From Armillaria gallica (Eukaryota; Basidiomycota; Agaricomycetes; Agaricales; Physalacriaceae), in contig JBANDB010000011.1 in assembly GCA_037576215.1 (NCBI GenBank), positions 2,728,001 to 2,792,000 on the forward strand: DNA of 64,000 nt. The letters are read 5' to 3'. The translations under genes were made by a program, and so were the position numbers. Positions 24,435 through 36,244 of this stretch are shown here, one piece after another. The notes under the pieces are model-generated. The model did no database searches, was not told the DNA's origin, and worked only from the letters and a program-made list of their open reading frames with translations. Each line of letters opens with the position of its first letter. The first letter of the stretch is position 1.

Positions 24435-27400
24435 ATGGCCAAGAAACGTCGTTCATTACAGTCTTTCTTCGTTCCTTACTCCCAGCCAGCTTCCCCCTCG
24501 TCTCTGGCTGCCAGTTCTCACGATATCTCTCACTACGCGACTTTACCCCGTCGTAATACGAATTCTCCGCCCTCAGATCTACTCGACGACGACCCATTTG
24601 CCAATCTCTCGTCTCCACTCCGGCAGGCACAATTTTTCGTCGCACAGCCCAAGTCTCCAGAAGCGAATCCTCGCTCGCCACTCGCGCCCAAGTACAGCGA
24701 GCCTTCCTTCACCGTACAGCCGTCTATCACTAGAGCTTCGTCGTCTGGAATCATTCATGCGCGGCCAGCACACCAGAAACCGGCCTTTACCCCCCGGCCT
24801 TCCCTTCCGTCCCTGCACACGCTCTCCAAAATCAACTTTGTGATATCTAAAAAGGTGTCGCTGTCTCACATAGCCCGTCTTTAACCTAACTAACTCTGTG
24901 TTCCCACCAGGTGCGTAGAGGAAGAGTTGGCGCGACGTTGCCGTTTGAGCCGTGGGATGACCATCCCGATTCTCAGTCGTCTGGATCGACTACCCCTTCC
25001 CAAGAATCCGTTTCCAAATTACCAACTCCAGAACACGACACTTTGGCTGCGGCCGAAAGTTATTTCCCTGGAAATAAAATCACAGAATCTCCACTTACTA
25101 CTTCTCCTACTCAAGTCACCGACGACGCCAATGCGGACTTTGTTGGTTTCTCAGACGAAGACGACTGCGAGCTCTTCGCCGCGTCCCCCGATGACGAGGA
25201 TATCGACGTAGGCTTTGACTACACGGGCTTGGCTTACCTAGAACCGCCAAATGACGATCTTCTTACTCAACCTGCTCTATCGCGCACTCTATCTGCGACT
25301 CTCTCACAGAGTTCCCACTCGCGCTCCGTTTCATCCACATCCTCTACCTCCTCCCTAGGCGAAGTCTACCCCGAGTCTCGTTTCCGCGATCTCTCGCCGG
25401 ACGGAAGTCATAGCGACATATGTTTCCCAAGCTCTTCTTCCACTGAGAGCGAAGGTGGTGTCCTTCACTCACCCCCTGACGATTTCATCTCGGATGCTTA
25501 TTCCTGGGAATGCACCCCAACTCCACCCACATCAATGTATATAAGCGACCCTGACGTGATGATGTTTGAGCCGGGTACATCCGTCGATACGATCACACAC
25601 CACGACCACCGCTCTACTATCATGCAACGCGACTACGACTGGACCCACGAAATGGTAGACAGCGATGCGTGGGACAGCAGAGGGCGCGAATCGACGCGCC
25701 ATCCGGATTTCTCTGGCTGGGCGCCAAGTGGTAACGGAAACGGCAGAGGACATGATGAAAAGGGCCGCGGCTGTGGAAACTATAATGGGGGTTGGGGCGG
25801 CTCGGGTGACGACGGCCGAGGGGGCGATAGGAGGGGGATGCGGTCATCGTTCTCGACACCATCATCCTCAGATGCTTCCTCCGAGAGCGAAGATGATTCC
25901 GAAGGCGAGTACGGCCAGGGATCAAAGGCTGTACAGCCCAGGGACTCTGACGACGATGTTCCACTCGCTCAGCGAATTCCTACTGCCCTCAAAGCCCAAA
26001 AGACGCTGAGACTGAAGACAAAGGAGGAGCGGGATCAGCGACGGAGGGACCGTGCCGCACGCAGAGCTCGCCAAGAGACGCTTCGTCCAGCAGGCGCAGC
26101 AGCTCCAGCCCCTCAGCTGATGTCAAGCACGCAGGAGGCCGCGTTGCATGCTTCTAGATCGATTCGACGGCCTCGTACACAAACCGTGTCAGGGCCTGCT
26201 CGTCGGATGCCCTTTGCCGTGGAAGACCTCACCCAGCGCTTGCAGCATGTCCAGGCTGCGGATCTACGCGGCGAGCCCGTAAGGAGTCCGTCGCCTCCCA
26301 AGATCAAGACTCTCCGCCCCATGCGCTCCTTCCATCAGCCAGAGCGGCGGCGGTTCGACGAGCATGCGCTGGTCCCTCTGCCTGCGGCGCCGCTTGTGAG
26401 ATCCACGACGCGGACACGGAGTCGGGTGCGTGACGACACGCAAATATCCCGACGCGCGGTCAGCGAGATGCCTGCCGACACGGAGCAGAAGCTCTACCGC
26501 TCGACGACGCGTAGTAGGCCGAGGGCGCACGAAGACGCGCCGCGAGCCTATAGCGAGATGCCACCGGATGCCGAGGTGAAGCTCGCTCGTGCGCGAAGTC
26601 GGGTGCGAAGTCCTAGTCAGAACCACACTGAGGATGCGATACCGCCCCTGCCTAGACATTCTGAGGATCGCAAGTTGACCAAGGGGGGAGGCCGGACGTC
26701 GTCAGAGCAGCCCAGAGCGATGGGCTCGACGCCAGCCCCCGTTGTCAAGGGTGTCGTGTCGCAGCAGCGTATCTTCATTGGTGATAGGCAGAGTTACAAT
26801 ATGGTCGAGATTGGCGCGTCGACGAATGCGGGAGATGTGGTCGACATGGTGGAAGCACAGGGGTCACTGAAGGGCTGGGTTGGTACTGGGGGATGGATGC
26901 TTTGGGAGGTTGCTCAGGATTTTGGGATGGGTCTGTTGATTTAATAGTGACGGACACGATGCTTTTGCTGACCGATACTTATAGAGCGCCCTATCCGAAG
27001 CTTCGAGCTTCTCGCCGATGTTGAGGCCTCGTGGAACAGGGATAAGATGGTTAACATCTTTGTGCTTAAACTGACGACTCTGTCTTCGTTGCTTCGTCGT
27101 ACGGTATGTCATGCCGTTACTGTAGTGTTCGAATGCTTCTAATAATCCTGTCAGGCCATTCCGTCAGTTTCTCCTCTCCATTCTGGCTACGTGGAATGGG
27201 AAATTAAACGCGGCAAATGGAGCAAACGTTGGTTATCGCTCCGTGAGCATAGTTTGTTTTTATCTAAACGCGACAATGTGAGTTGGTATTTCTTCGATGA
27301 GGAAAACATCTAAACAACTATCATTAGGGCAAAGACGAGATGTTTCTCTGCTCCCTATCTAATTTTGATGCCTATTTCGTCACCCGCCTACACAAGGCGC

Positions 27401-27756
27401 CTAAAGCCTTCGTCTTCGCTCTGAAATCTACCGACAATTTATCACTGTTTGAGAATACCGCAGACTATCTACATGTCTTTTCTTGTAACAAGAATGATGG
27501 GGATCGATGGATGGAGAGGATCCTTCTTGCTCGTGTGAGTACCTATGGTTTCCCGTCTCATTGACAGGTCTGACCTTCCTTTGTTACGCAGTCCTATGTC
27601 CTGCACCAGGAACGTAATGTCCTGTTTAACCCAAAGACTACCACTGGGCTGTCCCGGGCTGGGACACGGAAAGGAACTGGTCGTCCTGTCCAGCAGCCGC
27701 TCGTGAATGTCGGGACGGCGGATGTGTTTGAGCCTGGTTCGCTGCTACGCAAGTAG
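24435..27756 (+). CDS. RA-PH domain adaptor protein (1,017 aa)
   Basis: Large disordered protein ending in a Ras-association (RA)-like and a pleckstrin-homology (PH) domain. Exons 24435..24854, 24911..26930, 26985..27103, 27155..27277, 27328..27534 and 27592..27756. The first ATG of the frame could also be 24387. Residues about 1-760 are Ser/Pro/Arg-rich, with an acidic patch (FSDEDDCELF) and RSTTRSRPR-type repeats. About 760-860 hold RIFIGDRQSYNMVEI and VNIFVLKL (RA-like fold); about 870-980 hold GYVEWEIKRGKWSKRW and an end helix GDRWMERILLAR (PH). The RA-PH order is that of Grb7/10/14 and MRL (RIAM/lamellipodin) proteins. A role as a membrane-binding effector of a Ras-like GTPase, for instance in polarity, is inference. 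Confidence 0.8.
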
Positions 27757-28196
27757 CAGAACGGTATATGATCACGACCACTATGATATTGACATGCCTA
27801 TTCTCCACACTGCTGCCTATGTGTAGTAGACTTTGTATCCTTACTGTCCTTCTTTTTCCCTTCGACATACATGGTAAGTATTAGGTTTTTGTTGTAAAAA
27901 CATATGATATAACATTAAAGAAAAAAAGTGAATAATGAATGTACTCCAAGCGTATGATTGGCCGCCATAAAAATTTAGTTGTATAATACAGTCCTGTAAC
28001 GCTAAGAAATTGGTTGGGCTAAACAGACTTACGGTAAGGAGAAATAGAAAGTAAATATACTACTCGTCAACAGAGATACCTGCTCTGAATTCAGTCATAC
28101 TAGTCGCTAAATAAAAGCAAATCTAAAACACCAGTCCCGGTCTGAACGAACTTAAGTAGGTCCCCACTCATACTCCTACATCTTAACAGTCTTAGT
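27757..28196. other. Convergent 3' spacer
   Basis: 440 bp between the stop codons of the RA-PH gene and alpha-actinin. AT-rich, no open frame of interest; it presumably holds both 3' UTRs. Confidence 0.5.
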
Positions 28197-30916
28197 CTAT
28201 GCAAAAACGTCATCCAGCCATCGCTCGTAGTCGTATTCTGGTTCTCCCGCGTCGTTCCGTACACTTGGCATGACTTCCTTCAAGTAGTCCACAGACGATG
28301 CCGGAAGGTGGGCAATGCGCAAGTCTAATTCCGTCACAAAGAGCTGCAGATACGGTGAGAACGGGATTTCGCACGAAGGAGAGTAAGCAGACCTTGTCGG
28401 AAGCGATCCCACGGAAAGCTTCACGCAATTGCTCGGGAGACGTCTGATCCTCTGTTATGTCCACCTAGGAAAGTAAATTAATTAAGTCCAGATGACGTTG
28501 AGAGAAAGAAGGCAGAATCATTCACCAGAAGATTAATGAAGGCCTCGAAGCTCACAGCCCCGTAATCTTGTACCACTTGGTCGTATATGTAATTCATATC
28601 TTCGTCCTATGCCCAGTTGAGCTATGATAAGAATCGACAACCGCAGCACGTACAGAATACACAATGCCTAGACTCGCCAAGGCAGCCGTCATTTCTGATT
28701 GATTGAGGGTATTCGACTCATCCCTGTCGAAGTACCTGAATGTGCTTTCGAACTGCTCTAGCTGGGCGGGCGTGAGATTGGTCATGTTTCGTGAAACGAT
28801 CTAGTAAAGCGGCCTTGGTGAGTGGGGCTATCACGTCGACGCCAATGGGTCGCACCTGATTATCGATGAAAGCTATCTTTTTGGCAATACTTTGCACGAC
28901 AAGCTCCAGTTCAAACTCTAGATCTTGACAAGTGAACACCGTGTAATCGTTTTCTTCGACGTTGGCGGCCGCGCACTCAGCTTCAGCTGATGCGACATCA
29001 GCTAGCGTCTCCGAAAGAACTGGTATTCGAGTTTGAATACGCTGCACTTCCTGTTGTTGCTCCTAAGAAAGAGGAGAGGGTTCAGCAATGTAAAGTGAGC
29101 AAGATGCGAACCAACCATACCTCAAGAGGACCATCGACAGCAGCTAGTTCTGACGATATGAGATGCAAACGACGCTCAAAATCATTCGCGACATCAGCAA
29201 ACTGCTTTCGCAGACTTTCCTTGATTCTGAACCAGAGATAAATATATGGAGATTACATGCTTTAAAGACCACTTGCTGTCGTATCTGGGCGTTGATGGAT
29301 CGGGAGCGTTGCGCCTCTGATGCCAACAATGCTTTCCAAGCCTCATCCAGATCTGGCAGAGCAAGACCCTGGGGAGGAACGTACTCCCGTAGTCCATATG
29401 TCTTCAGTTTGGTCTGAACATTTCCAAACAAGGTTGCTATATCCTGTTTCTCAGTTACCCACGTCCGCTTGGTGGTTTGTTTGTAAGTAGTGAAGTCGGC
29501 GGAGTGACTCTTAGCGTCCGTGTAAGTGCCTGAAAACATACTTGCCGACCATTTCGCTCGAATTTCCGAAAGCGCACGAAGAAGCTATGTCCGTTTCATA
29601 AGGATACGGCAGCAAAATGGAATGTTTGCTTACCAGCTTGACGCGACGTTCATAATCGTTACGTGACAGCCATACAGATTGCATCAGTTCGGCAAATTTG
29701 TCAACTCGTCGAGATACAGTTTCTGCTTGGTCTACAATCATAGTGATAAGCGCAGGATCAGGTAGAGCAAGTTGCTGACAGACCCATCGATGAGAAAGCA
29801 TGGAAGAAGCTTGCGATATAAGTCATGACACTCCGTTCATCGGGGTGGTTTGAATCACATAAATCTTCCACTTCGAGAAGTTGCTAGCCAGTAACTAAGT
29901 AACGGTCGAACCCCAGCGAGAGATACATACCGGAATGTTTAGGTGGTCGGCAGCAACTTGGAAAGCTAATCTTGTATTGGCGTGTCTGTCACTCTAGAGC
30001 ATTGACATCAGACATCTGTAGCATGTAGAATGAAGGACCCAGATGTAACCAACTTTGTCGAGCTTATCATAATCCAACAAGTCCGGTCGATGACAGTGAA
30101 TCAAAGCACACCTTGCGGACACTATTAGCAAGGGTGTTGGGCGTAATGCGATGTTTATATACGAACAGAGCCAGGCCGTCGGACCAACTGAGTGAAAAAT
30201 CTTGCACGTTAACTTCCTTGTATGGCTCCGTCTTTCGCTGACACCAGAGTAGGAGACCCTCTTTTGCGGAAAGACCTTCTTCACTATAGTGGGGTATCAG
30301 ACGAGAGACCAGCGGAAAAAAAATTGTAGTGATGACACGCGCCTGATATCCGCAATCGTGAATCGTAAAATGAGAGTCCATATCATTCCGAGTATGAGCT
30401 TCAGGTTCCCATCGATAATGTCTGAATATCAACGTGAATTGGATTTCAACAAGGTGATGTTGTTGTCTACCCTCCGGCCCAATATTTGTGAGTTTAACGC
30501 CTCTTGAAGTGATAAATTCCAAAGCCTTGTTAACATTTTCAGCCTTTTGGATTCGCATTCGGGGGGCCTTGTTGTATCGACCGAGAGACACGTCGCCTGA
30601 GATAGTGCAGATGTAATGTGATAAGGATTGACTCTACTAATGGTCGCAGGACGCACCCATGATTTCCTGTTCCCGTCCTCGAACCTTTCGTTACGGAGAC
30701 CATCACAATCAAGCACACACCATGAGTTGGATGAGCCGAACTCCATCAGATAGGTCCTTCACTAAGGATGACATGGGCGGATAACCATTGAGCTCGAGCT
30801 TTGTATTGAGCCTACATGGACAATAAAAGGCGGGCAAAGAAGGAATATTAGGCCACTGACCATTTGCAGAACGTCCGCTCCTGTACATCGCGTGACCTCG
30901 CCTCCAAGGATTCCAT
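28197..30916 (-). CDS. ain1: Alpha-actinin (620 aa)
   Basis: Actin-filament cross-linker of the cytokinetic ring and cortex. Seventeen exons: 30916..30861, 30811..30721, 30666..30657, 30596..30471, 30421..30343, 30283..30167, 30111..30054, 29993..29931, 29883..29784, 29731..29634, 29584..29273, 29219..29121, 29062..28856, 28800..28654, 28606..28526, 28464..28393, 28343..28197. Order: CH1 from RTFCKWLNTKLE (about 15) with [11 protein letters not shown]2 with [13 protein letters not shown] (about 125) and [13 protein letters not shown]; two spectrin-like repeats (about 235-475); EF-hands with [13 protein letters not shown] (about 490) and a C-terminal Ca-insensitive EF-hand. Length matches fission-yeast Ain1. 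A 10-nt exon (30666-30657) is required, and the intron 30342-30284 appears to start with GC. It is divergent from pob3, 184 bp apart. Confidence 0.93.
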
Positions 30917-31100
30917 TACACAGAAATGAGTAGCAATTATTTGGGTGTAGAGTATCCGAACGAAAAGTGAGATCGTAAGTAAAGTGAGAGGAAGAGGCAG
31001 AAGACGAAATGTGTCCAAATGCGTCACGCGTCAGCCGTTTTTTCAAAGTCCGTCACGCGCCGTGTTTCTTGACTCTTGACCACCATCACCGCGGTGCACA

Positions 31101-33279
31101 ATGACGACCCAGTTCGACAGGATTTTCCATGGCCCCTCGCAGGAGATTGGCAGTGCGTTTTGACCTCGTTCTGTATGGTGATGCCGCTCACAAATTTCAC
31201 AGAATTTCGTGTCGCAGCGACCGGCATGGCCTGGAAAGGCGTGGAGTCGGAAGGCGTTACTGCTATGCAAGCCCCAGAAATCAAGTGGGCTCAGTGGTTG
31301 CGCGTGGCCCGTAACTTTCAGCTCCGAGTTGGCCTAGCTGGCCACAAGAAAGAGACTTTCGACGGCTTCATGCGAGAGGTAATACAGTTTCCGTGTTTGT
31401 CTGGTGTATTTCGTGCTGATGCATTATCAGGATCACGATAAGGTTGAGGCGCTCATGCGAAAACACTTCAACATTACGCTGGAGAATAAGGAAGTGTCCC
31501 TGAGAGGCTGGAACTGGGGCGTGACGGACTTTCAAGGTTTGCTGCTTGTCTGTTATCTGTCTTGTACGGCATTGACAGTCACGCAGGCAATGAGCTTGCA
31601 TTCATGGTTGCAGATAGAACGGCGTTTATGCTCAATCTGCAACAAGTCAACAACTCCAATATCGCTGCTCGCACCGAAGTCGCGCTCGAATTCACGCCGG
31701 GAACCTCGAAGTCTAAGCATGCAGTAGACGAGTTGACAGAAATCCGCTTTTTTGTTCCTGGCACTCAGCCCAAGGTGAAAGGGTCCGAGAACGGGTCCCA
31801 AAAGTCGGACGATGAAGATGATGCAGAAGAGCAGAGCGCTGCTCAGGTCTTCCACGACTTGGTAAAGGAGAAGGCGGAGATCGGGGCTCCCTCCGCCGAC
31901 ATCATTCTCAGCTTCGATGAAGTGCTTGTGCTCACTCCTCGAGGTCGATATGACGTCGACATGTACAATGGGTTCTTGCGACTGCGTGGTAAGACCTACG
32001 ACTATAAGATCGTCTATTCCAGTATATCGCGTCTCTTCCTCCTACCCAAGGATGACCAACATGTTCTCTTCATTTTGGGTCTCAATGACCCCATCCGCCA
32101 AGGACAGACGCGATATCCGTATCTTGTCATGCAGTTCACTCGCGAGGAGGAGATCACGGCAGAATTGAATATGTCAGAAGAAGATATCGAGAAATATGAC
32201 CGGTTGAAGAAGAGCTATGAAGATCCTACGTTCGAGGTTGTGTCAAGCTTGTTCCGTGCGCTATCCGGGAAAAAAATAATCGGTGCTGGGAGCTTCCAGA
32301 GGTAAGAATCACTCACTGTATCCGTATATTTTATCCTTATCTTTTATAGTCGCGACGGTCACCCTGGCATCAAAGCCAATCTCAAAGCGACACAAGGAGA
32401 CCTTTTCTTACTCGAAAAATACATCTTTTTCGTTTCCAAACAGCCAACGCTTATCGAGCTATCCGAAATTCATCAAGTCTTCTTCTCCCGAGTCGCCACA
32501 GCTGCGCGGACATTTGACCTTCGGATCGTCACCAAAAATGGTCCTGAATACACGTTCACGTCTATCAACAAGGAGGAACAAGAAAGCACGCAGGCCTACC
32601 TCAAAGACAAGAGGATCAAAATCAAGAGCGAACAAATACCAGACGCGGAACTTTTGTTGTCTGCCGCTGTTGGTGATGATGACGATGACGATGAATCGAT
32701 GCGTAGTGTTGACTCGGACGATGACGCCCCCAAGAAGGTGTCAAGGAATCGGGATGACGACGACGATAGCGAGTCTGATGGTGAGTTGCTTGTCTTCGTT
32801 CGGATCTCTCAACGTGTCTAATCTCCATACAAGAATCTTTCGAAGCTTCATCCTCTGATTCGGGTTCTCCGACAGAGAGCGACTCGTCTGAAGGTGGGGC
32901 AGCAACTGCCTCTGATGCCAGCGGAGATCGAGACTTCAAGAAGAAAAAGACGAAGAAGAAAGTCAAGGACACAGACGGCGCTCCCAAAAAGAAGAAGGCG
33001 AAGGCAGATGGGAGTGATGCAGAGGATGATAACGAGGACGTAGAGAAGGAGGCATCCAAGCCGAAGAAGAAGAAGAAGAAAGCCGACGACGCTATGGATG
33101 TTGATGGGGACAAACCCAAGCCGAAACCAAAGCCCAAGCCCAAGGCTAAACCCAAGGCCGACGGCGATGGTGATGCCATGGACGTCGACGAAAAGCCCCG
33201 ACCCAAACCGAAGCCTAAGAAAAAGGAAGGGGAGGCTTCGGAGCCACCGAAGAAAAAGCAGAAAACGTCATCCGATTAA
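31101..33279 (+). CDS. pob3: FACT complex subunit Pob3 (SSRP1 homologue, 641 aa)
   Basis: Histone chaperone subunit that acts with Spt16 in nucleosome reorganisation during transcription and replication. Exons 31101..31152, 31203..31378, 31431..31536, 31587..32301, 32350..32780 and 32834..33279. Seen: N-terminal TQFDRIFHG...EIGKFRV and EIKWAQWLRVARNF (POB3 N-terminal domain), the SSRP1 recognition region with FEVVSSLFRALSGKKI at about 340, a PH-like middle domain (GIKANLKATQGDLFLLEKYI), then an acidic segment (DDDDDDE). Like yeast Pob3 it lacks an HMG box. Unusually, the acidic region is followed by about 90 residues rich in Lys-Pro repeats and KKK clusters, with DAMDVD occurring twice, so the C-terminus is acidic then basic. 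Confidence 0.95.
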
Positions 33280-34833
33280 TATACGTACTAGGCGTAATTC
33301 ATTTCTATAGGCCTCCTTAAATTATATCTTGCTCTCTATTGTACATCAAACTTGGGTTCGTTCCATGCCTCTTTCGCTTTGGTTTATATTAGGAAGATGG
33401 GTAGGTAGGTAGTGTTAGTTCACAACTGTTTCAAACATTATGTAATGCGAGCAGTAGAATCTACGAACCACCATCACCTGCACGACGCTCCCCTTCCAGA
33501 GCCAAACAAACTCGCGCATTTGACATGCCAGTCGTCGAGCAGAAGTGCTCAGCAACAGCTAGCCAGGTGAAAACGATAGCGGAAGAATCTTGACAGCGAC
33601 AGCCTGAGGCGTCGCTCAGTGGATACAAGTAAACATTGCGAACTTGAGAAACAGCCTTGATGAAACCGACTGGACACCGCTTAGCGTTCTTACTATACTT
33701 TTACTGTCCTTGGTAAGTTCTTTCCCGATACTTCAGCTACACACACTTCAATAACACGGAACATAGCTGCTTCTTCACGCCTCGAAGGTGTCGCCAACAT
33801 GGGCCTTAGCTTTATGCCAATCGGGTCCGGAGACGCCTTTACTGGGAAGCTAATTTTTGACCTTGGCTCTTGTGGATGTTCAGTGCGGCAGCGGCTACTA
33901 TCCGGAACGACTTTGTGTAATTGTAAGATTGCCACAACCCAGGACCATTCCGTGAAACAAGCCTCGGGCTTTGTATAGCTTCCGTGCACTAATCCCCGTG
34001 CATTATTCGAGACTTTGAGCCTGGTGACATCTATGAACTTGCACTTTCTTGACGTCTTGTGTACGTCTCTTCCTTTCTAGTAGCGTGAGTTAGATTTCCT
34101 TCCATACTATAGTTCAGAAGTGGAGTCTTACTTGGGATTATCAGGAAAGCTTCCCAAACCTTCCGTGGCAGTTCTTTCTGGCGGAATGGTTACGCCGGAC
34201 ATTCAAAACGCACCGTACTGTACTCGGTATTTATGCTCAGACAAAAAGTTCTAGTTGATCACATGGAACACGAGATATATTCTCTGTAACCAGAACCTTA
34301 TCACGGTCCAGACATGCTTGCTCCCGTACATGACATGTTTTTCATATTCCTGTGTGTATGATTTTTATGCTTCGATCTTGTGTAGCTTACGATAATCGAT
34401 GATTGACTACTAGGATATACATAATCACACCGTATACCTTGGTTACTACCGTGGAGACCGTTCCAGCCGGAGAATCGTTTCTGTCACATCAGCGTCCAAC
34501 CTTTCTTTTTTGCCAATGAATCATGGTTTTCTCGCGGTACCACATGTGGTATGCCGTTACAGCAATATCAAGTCCACAAGCCTTATCGTCGCCAAGACCT
34601 CTTACTTCGCTTTTCGACCATCCAATATGCAAGGTTCGTTACGATCGTCAACGCGTCCATGGAGCTCTTCCTCGTGGCGATGTCCCCTCCAACGCATCCA
34701 AAACGGCACCAGTATAGCAACGCGTCAACCATCAACAGTATAAGAAGGCTGGCATGATTATTGGTTGCAAGCATCGAACCAGTTGGTTCTACTCTTGACT
34801 TGTCCCTCGTTTTTAACGTGAATTTATTTGATC
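33280..34833. other. Intergenic, nothing recognised
   Basis: 1.55 kb between pob3 and the M43 protease on the same strand. Only short open frames without coherent splicing; no repeats recognised. Confidence 0.45.
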
Positions 34834-35988
34834 ATGTTCACCACAGTCGCTCTGTCACTTTTTGTTGGCTCTTCTGTGGCCTTTGGGAACCCTTTCGTCG
34901 GATCGCTGAAGCCTCGACAGACGATTTCGTACGTCGAGTTCCGTCTTCTTAATCCGTAAACCCGAACTAACGGGGTGTCAATTATAGTCGCTGTGGAACT
35001 TTCATTAGCGACGAGAGGATTCTAGCTGCGGAGACTCACTTCAGGAATAACAAAGTTTTGAAGACCCAAAACGAGTCAGATGCGAGTATTGATGTTCAGT
35101 TCCATGTCATCTACTCGGACCAGACCGAGGCAGGCGGTTACGTCCCGTGGGCATTTGCTTTACCTTCTTTCATTTTGAGAGCTACTTCTGACTGGACCAC
35201 TCAGTGACACTCAGATATCCGATCAGATAAATGTGTTGAACGCTGCTTATGCGAACTCGGGACTTTCGTTTACGCTTGCCAACACTTCATACATCAATAA
35301 CGCTGACTGGTTCTCGAATGTTGGTCCGGACGAGTGAGTCTTGGATTACACTTACTGCAGAATTAGGCTCTTGACGATGTCAACAGATCTTCACAAACTG
35401 AGATGAAGCAACAACTTCGTCAAGGAGATGCCGCTACACTGAATGTTTATACCGTCGGTTTTGAATCAGGTAGTGGTGCGGGTCTCCTCGGTTACTCGAC
35501 CTTCCCTTCGGACTATGAGAGCGCCCCCGAGGACGATGGCGTTGTTGTTCTCTTCTCCTCACTTCCCGGAGGTTCCACCCAAAACTACAATGAAGGTCAG
35601 ACGCTGACGCACGAGGCCGGCCATTGGGTTGGGCTATACCATACCTTCCAGGTAACCTTTGAACCGCCTTCCTTGTTCACATGACGAGTTATTAAACAAA
35701 TACTCTTCAGGGGGGATGCGATGGTGACGGTGACGATGTCGATGATACTCCGGCAGAGGAGTCTCCCGCAGAAGGATGCCCGACAAGCCGCGATACATGC
35801 TCTGGTGATGGAGTTGATCCCGTCCGTGAGTACTTGGCAAATACAGTCATTCCGGTTGGTCATCCTGACGTGCTTCTGCAGACAACTATATGGACTATTC
35901 ATATGATTCCTGCATGACGGAGTTCAGCGATGGTCAGATTACTCGTCTACAAGACCAAATGCGAACGTATCGTGGAATTGCTTTCTGA
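34834..35988 (+). CDS. Secreted M43-type (pappalysin-like) zinc metalloprotease (289 aa)
   Basis: Extracellular protease. Exons 34834..34928, 34988..35146, 35205..35333, 35387..35651, 35711..35825 and 35882..35988. A hydrophobic signal peptide ([16 protein letters not shown], residues 2-17) is followed by a short pro-region containing SLKPRQ. The zinc site [11 protein letters not shown] (about 207-217) fits HExxHxxGxxH, and the downstream NYMDYS fits the metzincin Met-turn (about 256-261). Conserved Cys in [14 protein letters not shown] and DTCSG, plus SYDSCM, are as in fungal MEP1-type proteases. All catalytic residues are present, so an active enzyme is likely. Substrate unknown. Confidence 0.9.
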
Positions 35989-36244
35989 GGAGGTTTTTTA
36001 TCCTTCAAAGAGGCTATACCCTTGTAGATAGCACATTCATTTAATACCATTTTTTATGCCGAGCTGCAACGTCTTGGTGTGTTGAGGCAGGACTTCTTTA
36101 GTGAGTTGCCGAGTTGCGACGTAAGGCCCATGCGCCGGGAACGATGCGGAATCGGAGGCAAAATTGACCCAACGTGCTCCGATTTCCCACGTTCGTCAAT
36201 CCACGTCTGTTTCCCCCCTTACCCTTTTTTTCTTCAGTACCGTC

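Noticed and set aside
25532..26659. Minus-strand frames opposite the RA-PH exon 2
   Set aside because: Shadows of the Ser/Arg-rich coding strand.
32622..33206. Long minus-strand open frame rich in Phe/Ser opposite pob3
   Set aside because: Antisense to the Lys/Asp-rich tail of pob3; low-complexity codons create it. The plus strand has spliced, conserved protein.
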